A DNA stretch of 64,000 nt from Bretschneidera sinensis (Eukaryota; Streptophyta; Magnoliopsida; Brassicales; Akaniaceae). Below are positions 33,269 through 42,569 of this stretch, piece by piece (position 1 is the stretch's first letter; each line of letters starts with the position of its first letter). Made by a program: the position numbers and the translations under genes. Under the pieces are notes generated by a model, which saw only the letters and a list, made by a program, of their open reading frames with translations, was not told the origin of the DNA and made no database searches. The stretch covers positions 142,059,001 through 142,123,000 of the forward strand of contig CM043698.1 of NCBI GenBank assembly GCA_023935145.1, given 5' to 3'.

Positions 33269-34177
33269 TTATTTTTCCCCAAAACTAAGATTGGCAGCAA
33301 CTAGCACAGGTAGCGTCTTATTCTCTCCCATATAAGCATAAGTTAAGTGCTCTAGCAACTGCTTGAATTCCAAGTTAGGTGCCTGTACAAGAAAAGGGGA
33401 AAAAATAGTATTAGTAGGCATATGAGGGTCAAAAGGATCGGTGAACTTACTTGGATGCTTTGGAAAGGCTTCTAGAAGGTGCACAGTTTCAATGATGTCA
33501 TCAGTAAAATCCTTAGATTTTTGCTCAATATCTGATCCTTTGAAATAATAAGTGAGGGTGGTCTCCAATGGATCAACATGATGGTCATGAAAAACTTGTT
33601 CAACAACACTTTGCTTTTGTTTACTTAGCTCTTTAGCCAATTGCCCCACTTGTACTTCCAATCTTTGAATTGCTTGTTCATGCCGTGCAATGGTTTGTCT
33701 TATCTTAGTCCGAAATTGCCTTTCTTCTGCCATAAACTGATTTTATAACGTCATCAATTGTTATTGCTTAGTTGCCAACTGCATCACAAGACTTTCTAGG
33801 TCGCTTTTCTTTGATTGGGGAACTGAGAGGGCTGCTTGTTGGAAGTTTCTTTGTTGCCCTTGAAGGTTCCATGCATTTTGATTGTTGCTCCATGAGAAGT
33901 TAGTGTGGTTTCGCCATTCTGGATTGTAGGTATTTGCATATGGATCGTAGTTGTTTGGTCCCACATAGTTTGCTTGCTCTGGATCTGTAGATGAATATAA
34001 AGGGCAAGTTTCAGTAGTGTGATCAAAACGACTACAAATAGCACATACCTGGAGTGGTGTAGCTTGTGGCCTAGGTGAGGCAATCCGAGCAATCATGACT
34101 TCTAAAAGCATATCTACCTTTCTTTCCATAGCATCCACCCAATTTGGAAATCCACCATTTGAGTTTACTTTATACAT
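33269..34177 (-). pseudogene. Gag C-terminal and pre-RT remnant of element B
   Basis: One frame runs from 34177 to 33269 with stops only around 33735-33760. It starts MYKVNSNGGFPNWVDAMERK, has an intact zinc knuckle CAICSRFDHTTETC (C-X2-C-X4-H-X4-C) and then a Gln-rich stretch. After 33733 the coiled-coil-like IARHEQAIQRLEVQVGQLAK leads at KELSKQKQSVVEQVFHDHHV straight into the pre-RT block (DIIETVHLLEAFPKHPSKFT, MGENKTLPVLVAANLSFGEK). The capsid domain (about 250 codons in A) and the protease are missing by separate deletions. If translated, the product would be a small RNA-binding protein. Confidence 0.82.
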
Positions 34178-34309
34178 GCCCTTGCTCTTTACTTCTTGCT
34201 CTATATTGAGTGGGAAAAAGATTGGATTTTTGGATCAAAGCCCTTACATGAACTAGTTGAACTGCTTCAGTGTAGCAGTTTCAGTACTGCTGCTCGGGTA
34301 CTCTCTGGA

Positions 34310-34393
34310 TCTTTTGCGCTCGAGCGCACTCTGTACTGCACTCGATCGTACTGGGCTTGCGATCAATCGTACCAAGGAGTGCGCTCGATCGCA
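34310..34393 (-). promoter_or_regulatory. CGATCG-type motif cluster in leader of element B
   Basis: GCGCTCGAGCGCA (34316), GCACTCGATCGTA (about 34338), GCGATCAATCGTA (about 34359) and GCGCTCGATCGCA (34381-34393) lie together in the leader, as in A and C. Most differences are CpG transitions. Confidence 0.5.
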
Positions 34394-34550
34394 ATGAGAA
34401 CAGAAACTCCTCCTCTGCACACCTGAAAAAAAAAACAGAAAACAGAAAGAAGGAATAAATCTGATTTTTTGATAGAAATAAAAATAAAACGAAACAGAAT
34501 AAAATAAAATAAAAACTAACAAAAATAATTCCAAAAATAAATTTAGCACA

Positions 34551-34569
34551 ATCCCCAGCAACGGCGCCA
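34551..34569 (-). other. Primer binding site, tRNA-Asp type (element B)
   Basis: On the minus strand TGGCGCCGTTGCTGGGGAT matches the tRNA-Asp complement with one C-to-T difference. It is the best-kept copy of the three elements. Confidence 0.9.
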
Positions 34570-34575
34570 AAAACT

Positions 34576-35874
34576 TGTTGGAGCGATTATCTACTTGAAT
34601 AAATATGCAAATAATCGTTCTAGTTTTACTTGCAAGTGCACAAGGTCTGTGGTAGCATAGTGTGCAAGTGCGAGATCATTTCCACAGGGATTGGTGAATT
34701 TATATTTAGAATTAGATTCTTCAAGTTAAAAGAGAAATAACAGTTTGGTTGTGAGTAAATAACAGTAATGAGATCATAGGTTTACGATATCCACCATTAA
34801 TTATACTTTGCTACTTACTAAAGTTTCAGTGCTCTAGTCTTATCATGAATATCTAATGGTTGCCAACCTAAGGGCTTGGCCTACACCTTAGACTATTGAT
34901 CTCCCTATGCAACGAGTTAGGCATGGCGTATACTCTAACTTTTTTCTCTCTTAAGGGATTCAGCATGGGCGTATATTGAGTTGTTCCTTAAGAGAGCATG
35001 AGGGCTGTGGAGATCGACAACCACACGGGACCTAGGGCTTGGTCCGCTCCCGGTTTCCCATGTTGATTAACCCGAGAATCCGGATAAGATATCCTTTGTT
35101 ACTAATGTCGAACCCAGGACTCAGTCATCCAAATTGATTCGACTAACCTATCCATACCACATACATACGTTGATCAGGCCCATACATATGAGAAATGTAA
35201 ATATAAACAGGTATTAAACAAGTTAAATATTCTAACAAGGCTATAGCAAAGATAATCAATGAATGAATATGTGGTAAAGCATAACTAGGGCTTTAATCGA
35301 GCCCTATAGGAGTTTAGTTACACATACTAAGTAAACTAAACATGCTAGACATAATTAAATAAAAACAGAAAACTAAAACCGAAGAAGACTCGGGAGATGA
35401 GTCTTCAATTTCTCTCCTAAGCTCTCTACTTCGAATCCAAAACAAAAGGTTAAACTAAAAGGAAGATATGCTCCTCAAAAGGGAGATATGTTTTTTATGT
35501 TTTACAAGTCTATTTATAGGGTTCTAAGGACACTTGGAAACCCTAATTTCCAAAATAGGGCCCTAATCCTAATTTCCTAAACAGGTGCTGCTGTTTTACT
35601 GTTCACTGTCGTACGTGTGCGCTCGATCGAGAGCAGAGTGCGCTCGATCACCCTTCCTAGTGTGCTCGATCGTACTCCAGACAGTATCTGCTCCAGGTTT
35701 TTCAGTTTTCTTCCTTTTAAGCTCCAAAAGCTTCCAAAATGCTTCCTTTTCTTCATAGACCAATAAAAACCATGTAAAACACAGAAATGAAGTAAAATGG
35801 ACTAAAATAACATAAACTAGGGCTTAACAAATGTAAATTACAGGGCTTAAATATGAATATTTAAGCTCCTATCA
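34576..35874 (-). repeat. 5' LTR of element B
   Basis: 1299 bp, starting TGATAGGAGC and ending CGCTCCAACA on the minus strand. TATAAATA lies at 35511-35518 (minus) and three motif copies at 35617-35675, here more decayed than in the 3' LTR. Confidence 0.93.
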
Positions 35875-36579
35875 GCACTTACTTTAGCTTCAATATGACA
35901 TATCAAATTATGATTCTTCAGTATCAACTGAATAAGGGCTTCATCCTAACTAAATGAATTAAAAGAAAAACATGTTGAACATGAATGGCTGAAATTATAC
36001 TAACCAATAGTCAATATGAATATCTGATATTGTGTTATATATGAATAGAAGGGCAAAATTAATAGATTCATTGTTAGTTTAACCTGACCTGCTATTACAA
36101 ATTGAATTAGTTTTCAGATCAAATATTATTAGACACTTTGAAAAAGAACAAAAAGCCATAAATCTTACAGCAAGTCATAAATCCATTTTGTCCCACTTGA
36201 TTGGATAGTTCTATTGTAGGAGTTAGACAAGGACACGTGCGTAATAAAGAGGTCTGAGCTAGTTGGACACTAATAAATATATGAAGCTTTTCAAGAGTTT
36301 CATTAGATGAAATTTAGCTTTATCTTCCTACTTTCTTCATTTATGTTCTCCCATTTAGTTCTTTGTTTATAAACCAGAGAGGCTACCTGAATACAGTTTT
36401 TATCATAGGATACCATAAATCCCCAAAGTAGTTCTGCTCTGCCATATACTATTGATCTTTGATTGTCTTGGAATATTGACAAAGGTTTTGGTATTCTATT
36501 CTTCTTTTTATTTTGGTTCTAAATGATTCTTGTTATAAGTTGGATATGAACTCGTCATACCCTTTAAGTTTTTTTAATT
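35875..36579. other. Host DNA, no gene recognised
   Basis: AT-rich single-copy-looking sequence between element B and the next Copia element. No exon with good splice sites could be supported. Confidence 0.5.
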
Positions 36580-37457
36580 TGTTGGGTTTTGTCCAAGAAT
36601 TAAATAGATGGAAAAGTTAGCATTAAGACTTGGTTGTGCGTCGTAGCCTACAGAAAGTCCAAAAGATCAGCATTACCAAGTGCGCCGTAGCTCAAGGTGT
36701 GTGCACCGCGGCACGACCCTGTGCGCAGCGGCATAGCCTACCCAGGCCGCGACCTCCAGCATGGCTGAAAGTCTCCTCCCTTCAGAGCTGCGACATGCCC
36801 TATTCTGAGCCGTGGCACGAAGACACACCTGATGCCAATTTTCAGCATTCTTCTCCTAGTGCGTGAGGTTGATTAAAATGCACAGGATCACTTAGACTTG
36901 TTGAAGGGCTATGATTGATTGGTCCTCAAGATCTAAGGGTTGAGATTGACTTCAAGATTGGTTCAAGAAGTTGGTGCACTATATAAAGGGTCATTTAGCT
37001 TCAATCATTACACAATATACAAGATCATCATACAAGAGAATTCAAGTGCAAGTGTGAGAGTGCAAAGACACAAAACACAAGAGAGGCACTAGAATAGATC
37101 TCATTCAAGAGTGACCGGGATTGAAAGAGAGCATACAAGAAGAGGGGTTCAAGGGCTTTGTAATTGGAATTTTCTTGGGGAAAATTCCAAGGAAACACTA
37201 GTCTTGCCACTTTCTTTTCTCTTCTTTTATTCTTCAAAAACAAGAGGGTTCTTGAAGGGGTGTTGCTGTAAATTGTAAGAACTCATTAATTTAGTGCAGA
37301 GAGCTCGGAGTAGCTCATGGGGACGTAGGCATTTGCTGAACCTCCATAATAATTGTTGTGTTCTTTTTTTGATTGGTTTGTTTCTGTTCATTACAAGTCA
37401 TTCTAGACTTGGGTGTTGAAGATCACCACCTGGGCATCTTGAGGGTGATTTCCAACA
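36580..37457 (+). repeat. 5' LTR of Copia element at 36580
   Basis: 878 bp, TGTTGGGTTTTG to TTTCCAACA, with a TATATAAAGGG box at about 36981-36991. Confidence 0.95.
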
Positions 37458-37459
37458 AG

Positions 37460-37513
37460 TGGTATCAGAGCTCTGGTGAGCGGGTATCGGAGCTGGAACA
37501 GAAGGTATCAGAG
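37460..37513 (+). other. Triplicated primer binding site region
   Basis: TGGTATCAGAGC (37460-37471) is followed by GGTATCGGAGC (37483-37493) and GGTATCAGAG (37504-37513), 21-22 bp apart. The first is in the standard position two bases after the LTR. Confidence 0.85.
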
Positions 37514-37700
37514 TAAGACTCCAAGAATCAAAGGTCAACTTCTTGGGTGATTTAAGAACGGTACTGGGATCAAGATTTGATCGAGTTCTTGAGGGTGATT
37601 CAAGAATGGTGCTGGGATCAAAATTTGATCGAGTTCTTGAGATTTAGAAGTTGGAAAGCAATATTGGGTGCTGCATAAATCTTGAGATTTTCTCCACAAG

Positions 37701-38560
37701 ATGGGTTCAAATTTAATTGTTGAGAAGTTTGATGGAAAGGGAGACTTTGCCCTTTGGAAGCGGAAAATTAAAGCGGTTCTTATGCAACATAAGGTGGACT
37801 TGGCTATTGGAAAAGATGATGATTTTCCAGCAAGTATCACAAAGGTCTAGTGGATTGAGATGAAGAAGATGGTGTATAGCACCATCTTTCTGCACATATC
37901 AGATAGTGTCACAAAAGAGTGCGGAGGCTCGGAAGATTCAGTTGTCATTTGGAAGAAACTAGATAAGTTATTTCTTACCAAGACTCTCCCTAATAAGATT
38001 TATCATCTTAAATGAATCTTTGCTTTTAAAATGGATCCTAATAAAGAGTAACAAGATAATCTTGATGTGTTTAATAAACTACTTCAAGATTTGACTAGCT
38101 GTAGTATAACATTCCCGGATGAACAATTGGCTGTTATGTTATTAAATTCTCTTCTTGATTATTTTGAAAGTCTGATTAATGTTATTGAATATAGAAGAGA
38201 TACACTAACCAAGGAAATTGTGATCAATGCTATAAGGGCTCATGATTTCAAAGCCAAGATGAGGGAAGCATCAAGTGGTGAAGGGTTGTTTGTTAGAGGA
38301 AGGCCGACAACTCGGAATAGCAATAGCATCCATGGAAACTACCAGGAAAAATCAAAGGGTAGAGGGTAGAGCTATGGGAGATCGCATTCCAAGCTGAAGT
38401 TTGGAGGGAAGTGATGGTACTACTGCAATAAGGAGGGTCATTTCAAGAGAGATTGCAAGAAAATGATGAGGGAAGAGAGAGGAAGAAGCCATACCAACAA
38501 TGGAGAGGCTTCGGTTGCCAAGGGAGAACAACAAGATGATGTTCTTGTTGTGTACTCAAA
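37701..38560 (+). pseudogene. Gag of Copia element at 36580
   Basis: Starts at ATG 37701 (MGSNLIVEKFDGKGDFALWK). A stop lies near 37850. STIFLHISDSVTKECGGSED and KKLDKLFLTKTLPNKIYHLK follow, with another stop, then QDNLDVFNKLLQDLTSCSIT through FPDEQLAVMLLNSLLDYFES, the gag middle that the nested pair has lost. It ends with GRPTTRNSNSIHGNY and the zinc knuckle YYCNKEGHFKRDCKK (38418-38460), preceded by W where a Cys is usual. Confidence 0.87.
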
Positions 38561-40130
38561 TGTGAGCAGGAGGTAAGGCAGCTAGAAATGGATCTTGGAT
38601 TCCGGGTGCACTTATCAAATGTGCCCTCACAGGGATTGGTTCAAGAATTTCAAGGAAACCAATGATGGAAAGGTTTTCTTAGGGAATGATACTTCTTGCC
38701 AAGTGAGGGGGATATGAGACATCCAATTGAGGATGTTAGATGGGGTCACAAGGCTGCTGCGGAATGTGAGGTATCTTCCAGATTTGAGAAGAAATTTGAT
38801 CTCATTGGGGCAGCTAGATTCCATGGGGTACACATACAAAGTAGAGGGAGGAAAGATCAAGGTAACCGAGGGATCTTTGACAGTGATCAAAGCAGCAATA
38901 AAGGATGGTCTCTATGAGATGATCGGAGAGATAAAAATCAAGGATCAAGCAGCAAGCTTGATAGTTGAGATGGATAAGGCAGTACTTTGGCACAATCGCT
39001 TGGGATATATAAGCGAAAAGGGGTTGCAAGTTCTCAGCAAGAATGATCTACTTGATGGTGACAAGGTAGAGAAACATGTTTTCTGTGAGAGTTGTGTTCT
39101 TGGGAAGCAACATCGGGTCAGCTTCAACACTGGAGTGCACAAGTCTAAGGCTATTCTTAACTACATTTATGCGGATCTTTGGGGACCAGCAAGAACACCA
39201 ACACAAGGAGGTAATCGTTACTTTCTTTCTTTAATTGATGATTATTCTAGAAAGGTTTGGGTTTATTTGCTTAAAAATAAATCATATGCTTTGAATAAAT
39301 TTATGGTGTGGAAAAAGTTGCTGGAGACTCAAACAGGTAAGGTAGTTAAGGTTTTACGAACCAATAATGGCTTAGAATTTTTTAATAAGGATTTTGATAA
39401 ATTCTGTGAGTTAAATGGGATTCTAAGACATAGAACGGTTGTGAAAACCCCTCAGCAAAATGGAGTTGCTGAGAGGATGAATAGGACCCTTATGGAAAAG
39501 GTTAGGTGCATGTTAATTGGGTCAAGTTTACCAAAATATTTTTGGTGGGATGCTTTGTCTACTGCTGCATATTTGGTTAATAGATCACCCTTTAGGGCTT
39601 TAGACCTTAAGACTCCCGAGGAGATATAGAGTGGGAAACCCCCTGAGTTAAACAACCTTAAAACTTTTGGATGTGCTGCATTTGCACATCAAAAGGATGA
39701 TAAACTTAGACCAAGGTCTAAAAAATGTGTGTTTCTAGGGTATGGTTATGGGGTTAAGGGGTATAGGTTTTGGTCCTTAGAGCCAAAAGGGACTAAACTC
39801 ATAATAAGTTGGGATGTCATTTTTAATGAATTGTTATTTCCCTATTTGGAGAAAACTAACCTTACAGGGGATAGTGGGCAAACTAGCCTGGTATTTGTGG
39901 AGCATAGCATCAATGAAAATTCAGTTCAGGTAGAGTAAGGAAGGCAAGAGGGTCCGGACCAGGTAGAGCCCATTGATAAAGGCCAAGCTCAGGACACTCA
40001 TGAGGACGCTGAACTAGAAGGGGATAATGCAGCAAGTCAGAATGACTATCAGCTCATAAAAGACCTAGAAAAGAGGGTAGTCAGACCACCTTTAAGATAA
40101 TGGTTTTGCGGATGCTAATGTAGCAGCTCC
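38561..40130 (+). pseudogene. Protease and integrase of Copia element at 36580
   Basis: Retropepsin: KWILDSGCTYQMCPHRDWFK (DSG) and VFLGNDTSCQVRGI, with a stop near 38716. A 300-codon open stretch (38727-39629) then carries the protease C-terminus, pre-integrase ALWHNRLGYISEKGLQVLS-like block, finger FCESCVLGKQHRVSFNTG and the integrase core LNYIYADLWGPART (first Asp) and TPQQNGVAERMNRTLMEKVR (Glu). The second acidic residue is lost: the motif reads VLRTNNGLEFF, with Asn for Asp. After a TAG at 39627 the linker (39729-39938, acidic) leads towards RT. Confidence 0.88.
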
Positions 40131-41672
40131 TTATTCAGAAGGAGGAGTTGAACCAGAAACTTACATGGATGCCATGGAATGTAAGGATTCGTAAAAGTGG
40201 CAGCTAGCTATGGAGGAAGAAATGGATTCTTTAAGGAAGAACAACTCTTGGGAATTGGTGGATTTTAAATGGATTTACAAGATCAAAGAAGGGAACCCTC
40301 CAGGGGATGAAGTCCGGTATAAGACTAGGCTGGTGGCGAAAGGTTTCACACAAAGAAAAGGCATAGATTTCACCGAAATATTCTCACCGGTTGTGAAATA
40401 CAAGATGATAAGGATAGTGTTAGCAATGGGGTCCAATTTAATTGAGAAATCGAGCAAATGGATGTGAAGACAGCGTTCTTACATGGAGAGCTTGATGAAA
40501 CCATCTATATGAGGCAACCCGAAGGCTATGAGGAAGGAAGGCAGGAAGATTTGGTGTGCCAATTGAAGAAATCTTTATATGGCCTGAAGCAATCACCTCG
40601 GCAATGGAATAAGAGGTTCAATTCCTTTGTAACTAGCTTGGGTTTCATGAGGAGCTACTATGATTCATACTTGTACTATAAGGGGCACAAGATGGAGGAA
40701 ATGATGATTATCCTCATCTATGTCGATGATATGTAGTTGGCTGGGAACAGCAGGGAGAGGATAGAAAAGTTGAAGTCTCAACTCAGTTCAGAGTTTGAGA
40801 TGAAGGATCTTGGCCATGCACAAAAGATCCTTGGGATGAGTATAATTTGGGAAAGGTTTCTCAGACTTCCTACATAGAAAAGATGATATCTAAGTTTTCT
40901 ATGGAAGATAGCAAACCAGTGAAGGTTCCCCTTGCCGGTCATTTCAAGTTCTCCAGTGATCAATGTCCGAGACCGGATGAGGAGAAGAAGGAAATGGAAA
41001 AAGGTCCCTTACTCTAGTGCGGTTGGATCTGTAATGTTCACCATGGTAAGCACTAGACCTGACATTGCTCATGCAATAAGTATTTTCAGCAGGTTTACGA
41101 GTAATCTCGGAATGGAGCATTAGCTTGGGATGAAGTGGTTGCTGAGGTACTTGAAAGGAAGCCCAGATGTGGGGCTTGTTTATGAGAAGAGGGGTAAGTC
41201 CATTTGTCTAGAAGGTTATGCGGATTCGGACTATGGAGTAGATCGGGATAAGAGAAGATCGATTACCTTCTACTTCTTTAACTTAAAAGGATGTTGTATA
41301 AGTTGGAAGGCTCAGTTGCAGCCGGTGGTAGCACTCTCAACAATCGAGGCTGAGTACATAGCGGCTACGAAAGCCATCAAGGAGGCTATGTGGTGCAAAG
41401 GGTTGTTGGAAGAGTTGAAGGTCCTGAAAGAGCAGGTGGTGGTGTATTCGGATAGCCAAAGTGTGTTGCACTTGTGTAGGAACCCGGTGTTCCATGAGAG
41501 GACTAAGCATATGGATGTTCGGTATTATTTCATTCGGGAAAATGTTACGAAAGGATGCATTCATGTGGACAAAGTCGCAATGGAAGAAAATCCTGCAGAT
41601 TTAGGTACTAAAGTTCAACCTTTAACTAAGTTCAATCATTGCCTTGGACTTCTTAGGATTGGAGTCGGTTGA
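40131..41672 (+). pseudogene. Reverse transcriptase and RNase H of Copia element at 36580
   Basis: RT begins [20 protein letters not shown] and continues with [20 protein letters not shown] and [21 protein letters not shown] one-base shift at about 40460 leads to [40 protein letters not shown] and the catalytic ILIYVDDM, which is followed by a stop (40735). RNase H is open from 41130 to 41672: LLRYLKGSPDVGLVYEKRGK, GYADSDYGVDRDKRRS (first Asp), STIEAEYIAATKAIKEAMW, YSDSQSVLHLCRNP and NPADLGTKVQPLTKFN. The RT palm 40390-40682 and RNase H 51 codons near 41155-41310 are the parts absent from the nested pair. Confidence 0.9.
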
Positions 41673-41752
41673 TATGGTGACTCAATTTGAGTTTGGATCC
41701 TGAGTTCTCTGCACAAGGGTTCGAGTTTAATTGCTTAGACAAAGTTAGAGTT

Positions 41753-42564
41753 TGTTGGGTTTTGTCTAAGAATTAAACAGATGGAAAAGTCAGCATTAGG
41801 ACTTGGTTGTGCGCTGTGGCCTAGCCTTGGGTGCCGCAACGTACAGAAAGTCCAGAAGATCAGCACCACCATGCGCGCCACGGCACAGCCCACCCAAGCC
41901 GCGACCTCCAACATGGCAGAAAGTCTCCTCCCTTCAGAGCTGCGGCACGAAGGCACACCTGAAACAAAATTTCAGCACTCTTCTCTTGGTGTGTGAGGCT
42001 TGATTAAAACGCACAGGATCACTTAGACTTGTTGAAGGGCTATGATTGATTGGTCCTCAAGATCTAAAGGTTGAGATTGACTTCAAGATTGGTTCAAGAA
42101 GTTGGTGCACTATATAAAGAGAATTATATACAATATACAAGAGAATTCAAGTGCAAGTGTGAGAGTGCAAAGACACAAAACACAAGAGAGGCACTAGAAT
42201 AGATCTTATTCAAGAGTTGCTAGGATTGAGAGAGAGCATACAAGCAGAGGGGTTCAAGGGCTTTGTAATTGGAATTTTCTTGAGGAAAATTCTAGGGAAA
42301 CACTAGTCTTGTCACTTTCTTTTCTCTTCTTTCATTCTTCAAGAACAAGAGGGTTCTTGAAGGGGTGCTGCTGTAAATTGTAAGAACTCATTGATTTAGT
42401 GCAGAGAGCTCGGAGTAGCTCACGGGGACGTAGGCATTTGCTAAACCTCGATAACAATTGTTGTGTTCTTTCTTTGATTGGTTTGTTTCTGTTCATTACA
42501 AGTCATTCTAGACTTGAGTGTTTGAAAGATAACCACCTGTGTATCATGAGGGTGATTTCCAACA
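41753..42564 (+). repeat. 3' LTR of Copia element at 36580
   Basis: 812 bp, TGTTGGGTTTTG to TTTCCAACA. It lacks short blocks present in the 5' LTR (for instance after the TATATAAAG box). A purine-rich AAAGTTAGAG tract precedes it. Confidence 0.95.
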
Positions 42565-42569
42565 TAATT

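Larger units (their letters stand above)
30700..35874 (-). mobile_element. Athila-like element B, non-autonomous, complete ends
   Basis: LTRs at 30700-31997 (1298 bp) and 34576-35874 (1299 bp) flank only 2.6 kb. On the minus strand these are the tRNA-Asp primer site, a leader with motif copies, a gag C-terminal remnant and a pre-RT remnant, followed by about 1.3 kb of non-coding sequence. The gag capsid part, protease, RT, RNase H and integrase are absent. The flanking pentamers on the minus strand are AGTGC and AGCAC; both derive from AGCGC by one CpG transition each, so they are likely a decayed target duplication. Confidence 0.92.
36580..42564 (+). mobile_element. Tork/Tnt1-like Copia element, undeleted relative of the nested pair
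   Basis: LTRs at 36580-37457 (878 bp) and 41753-42564 (812 bp), with a perfect target duplication TAATT (36575-36579, 42565-42569). The internal region holds gag, protease, integrase, RT and RNase H in Copia order. It retains all three segments deleted in the two elements at 19896-30579 and so serves as their reference. Stops and frameshifts in gag, protease and RT and a mutated integrase catalytic residue show that it is inactive. Confidence 0.95.
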
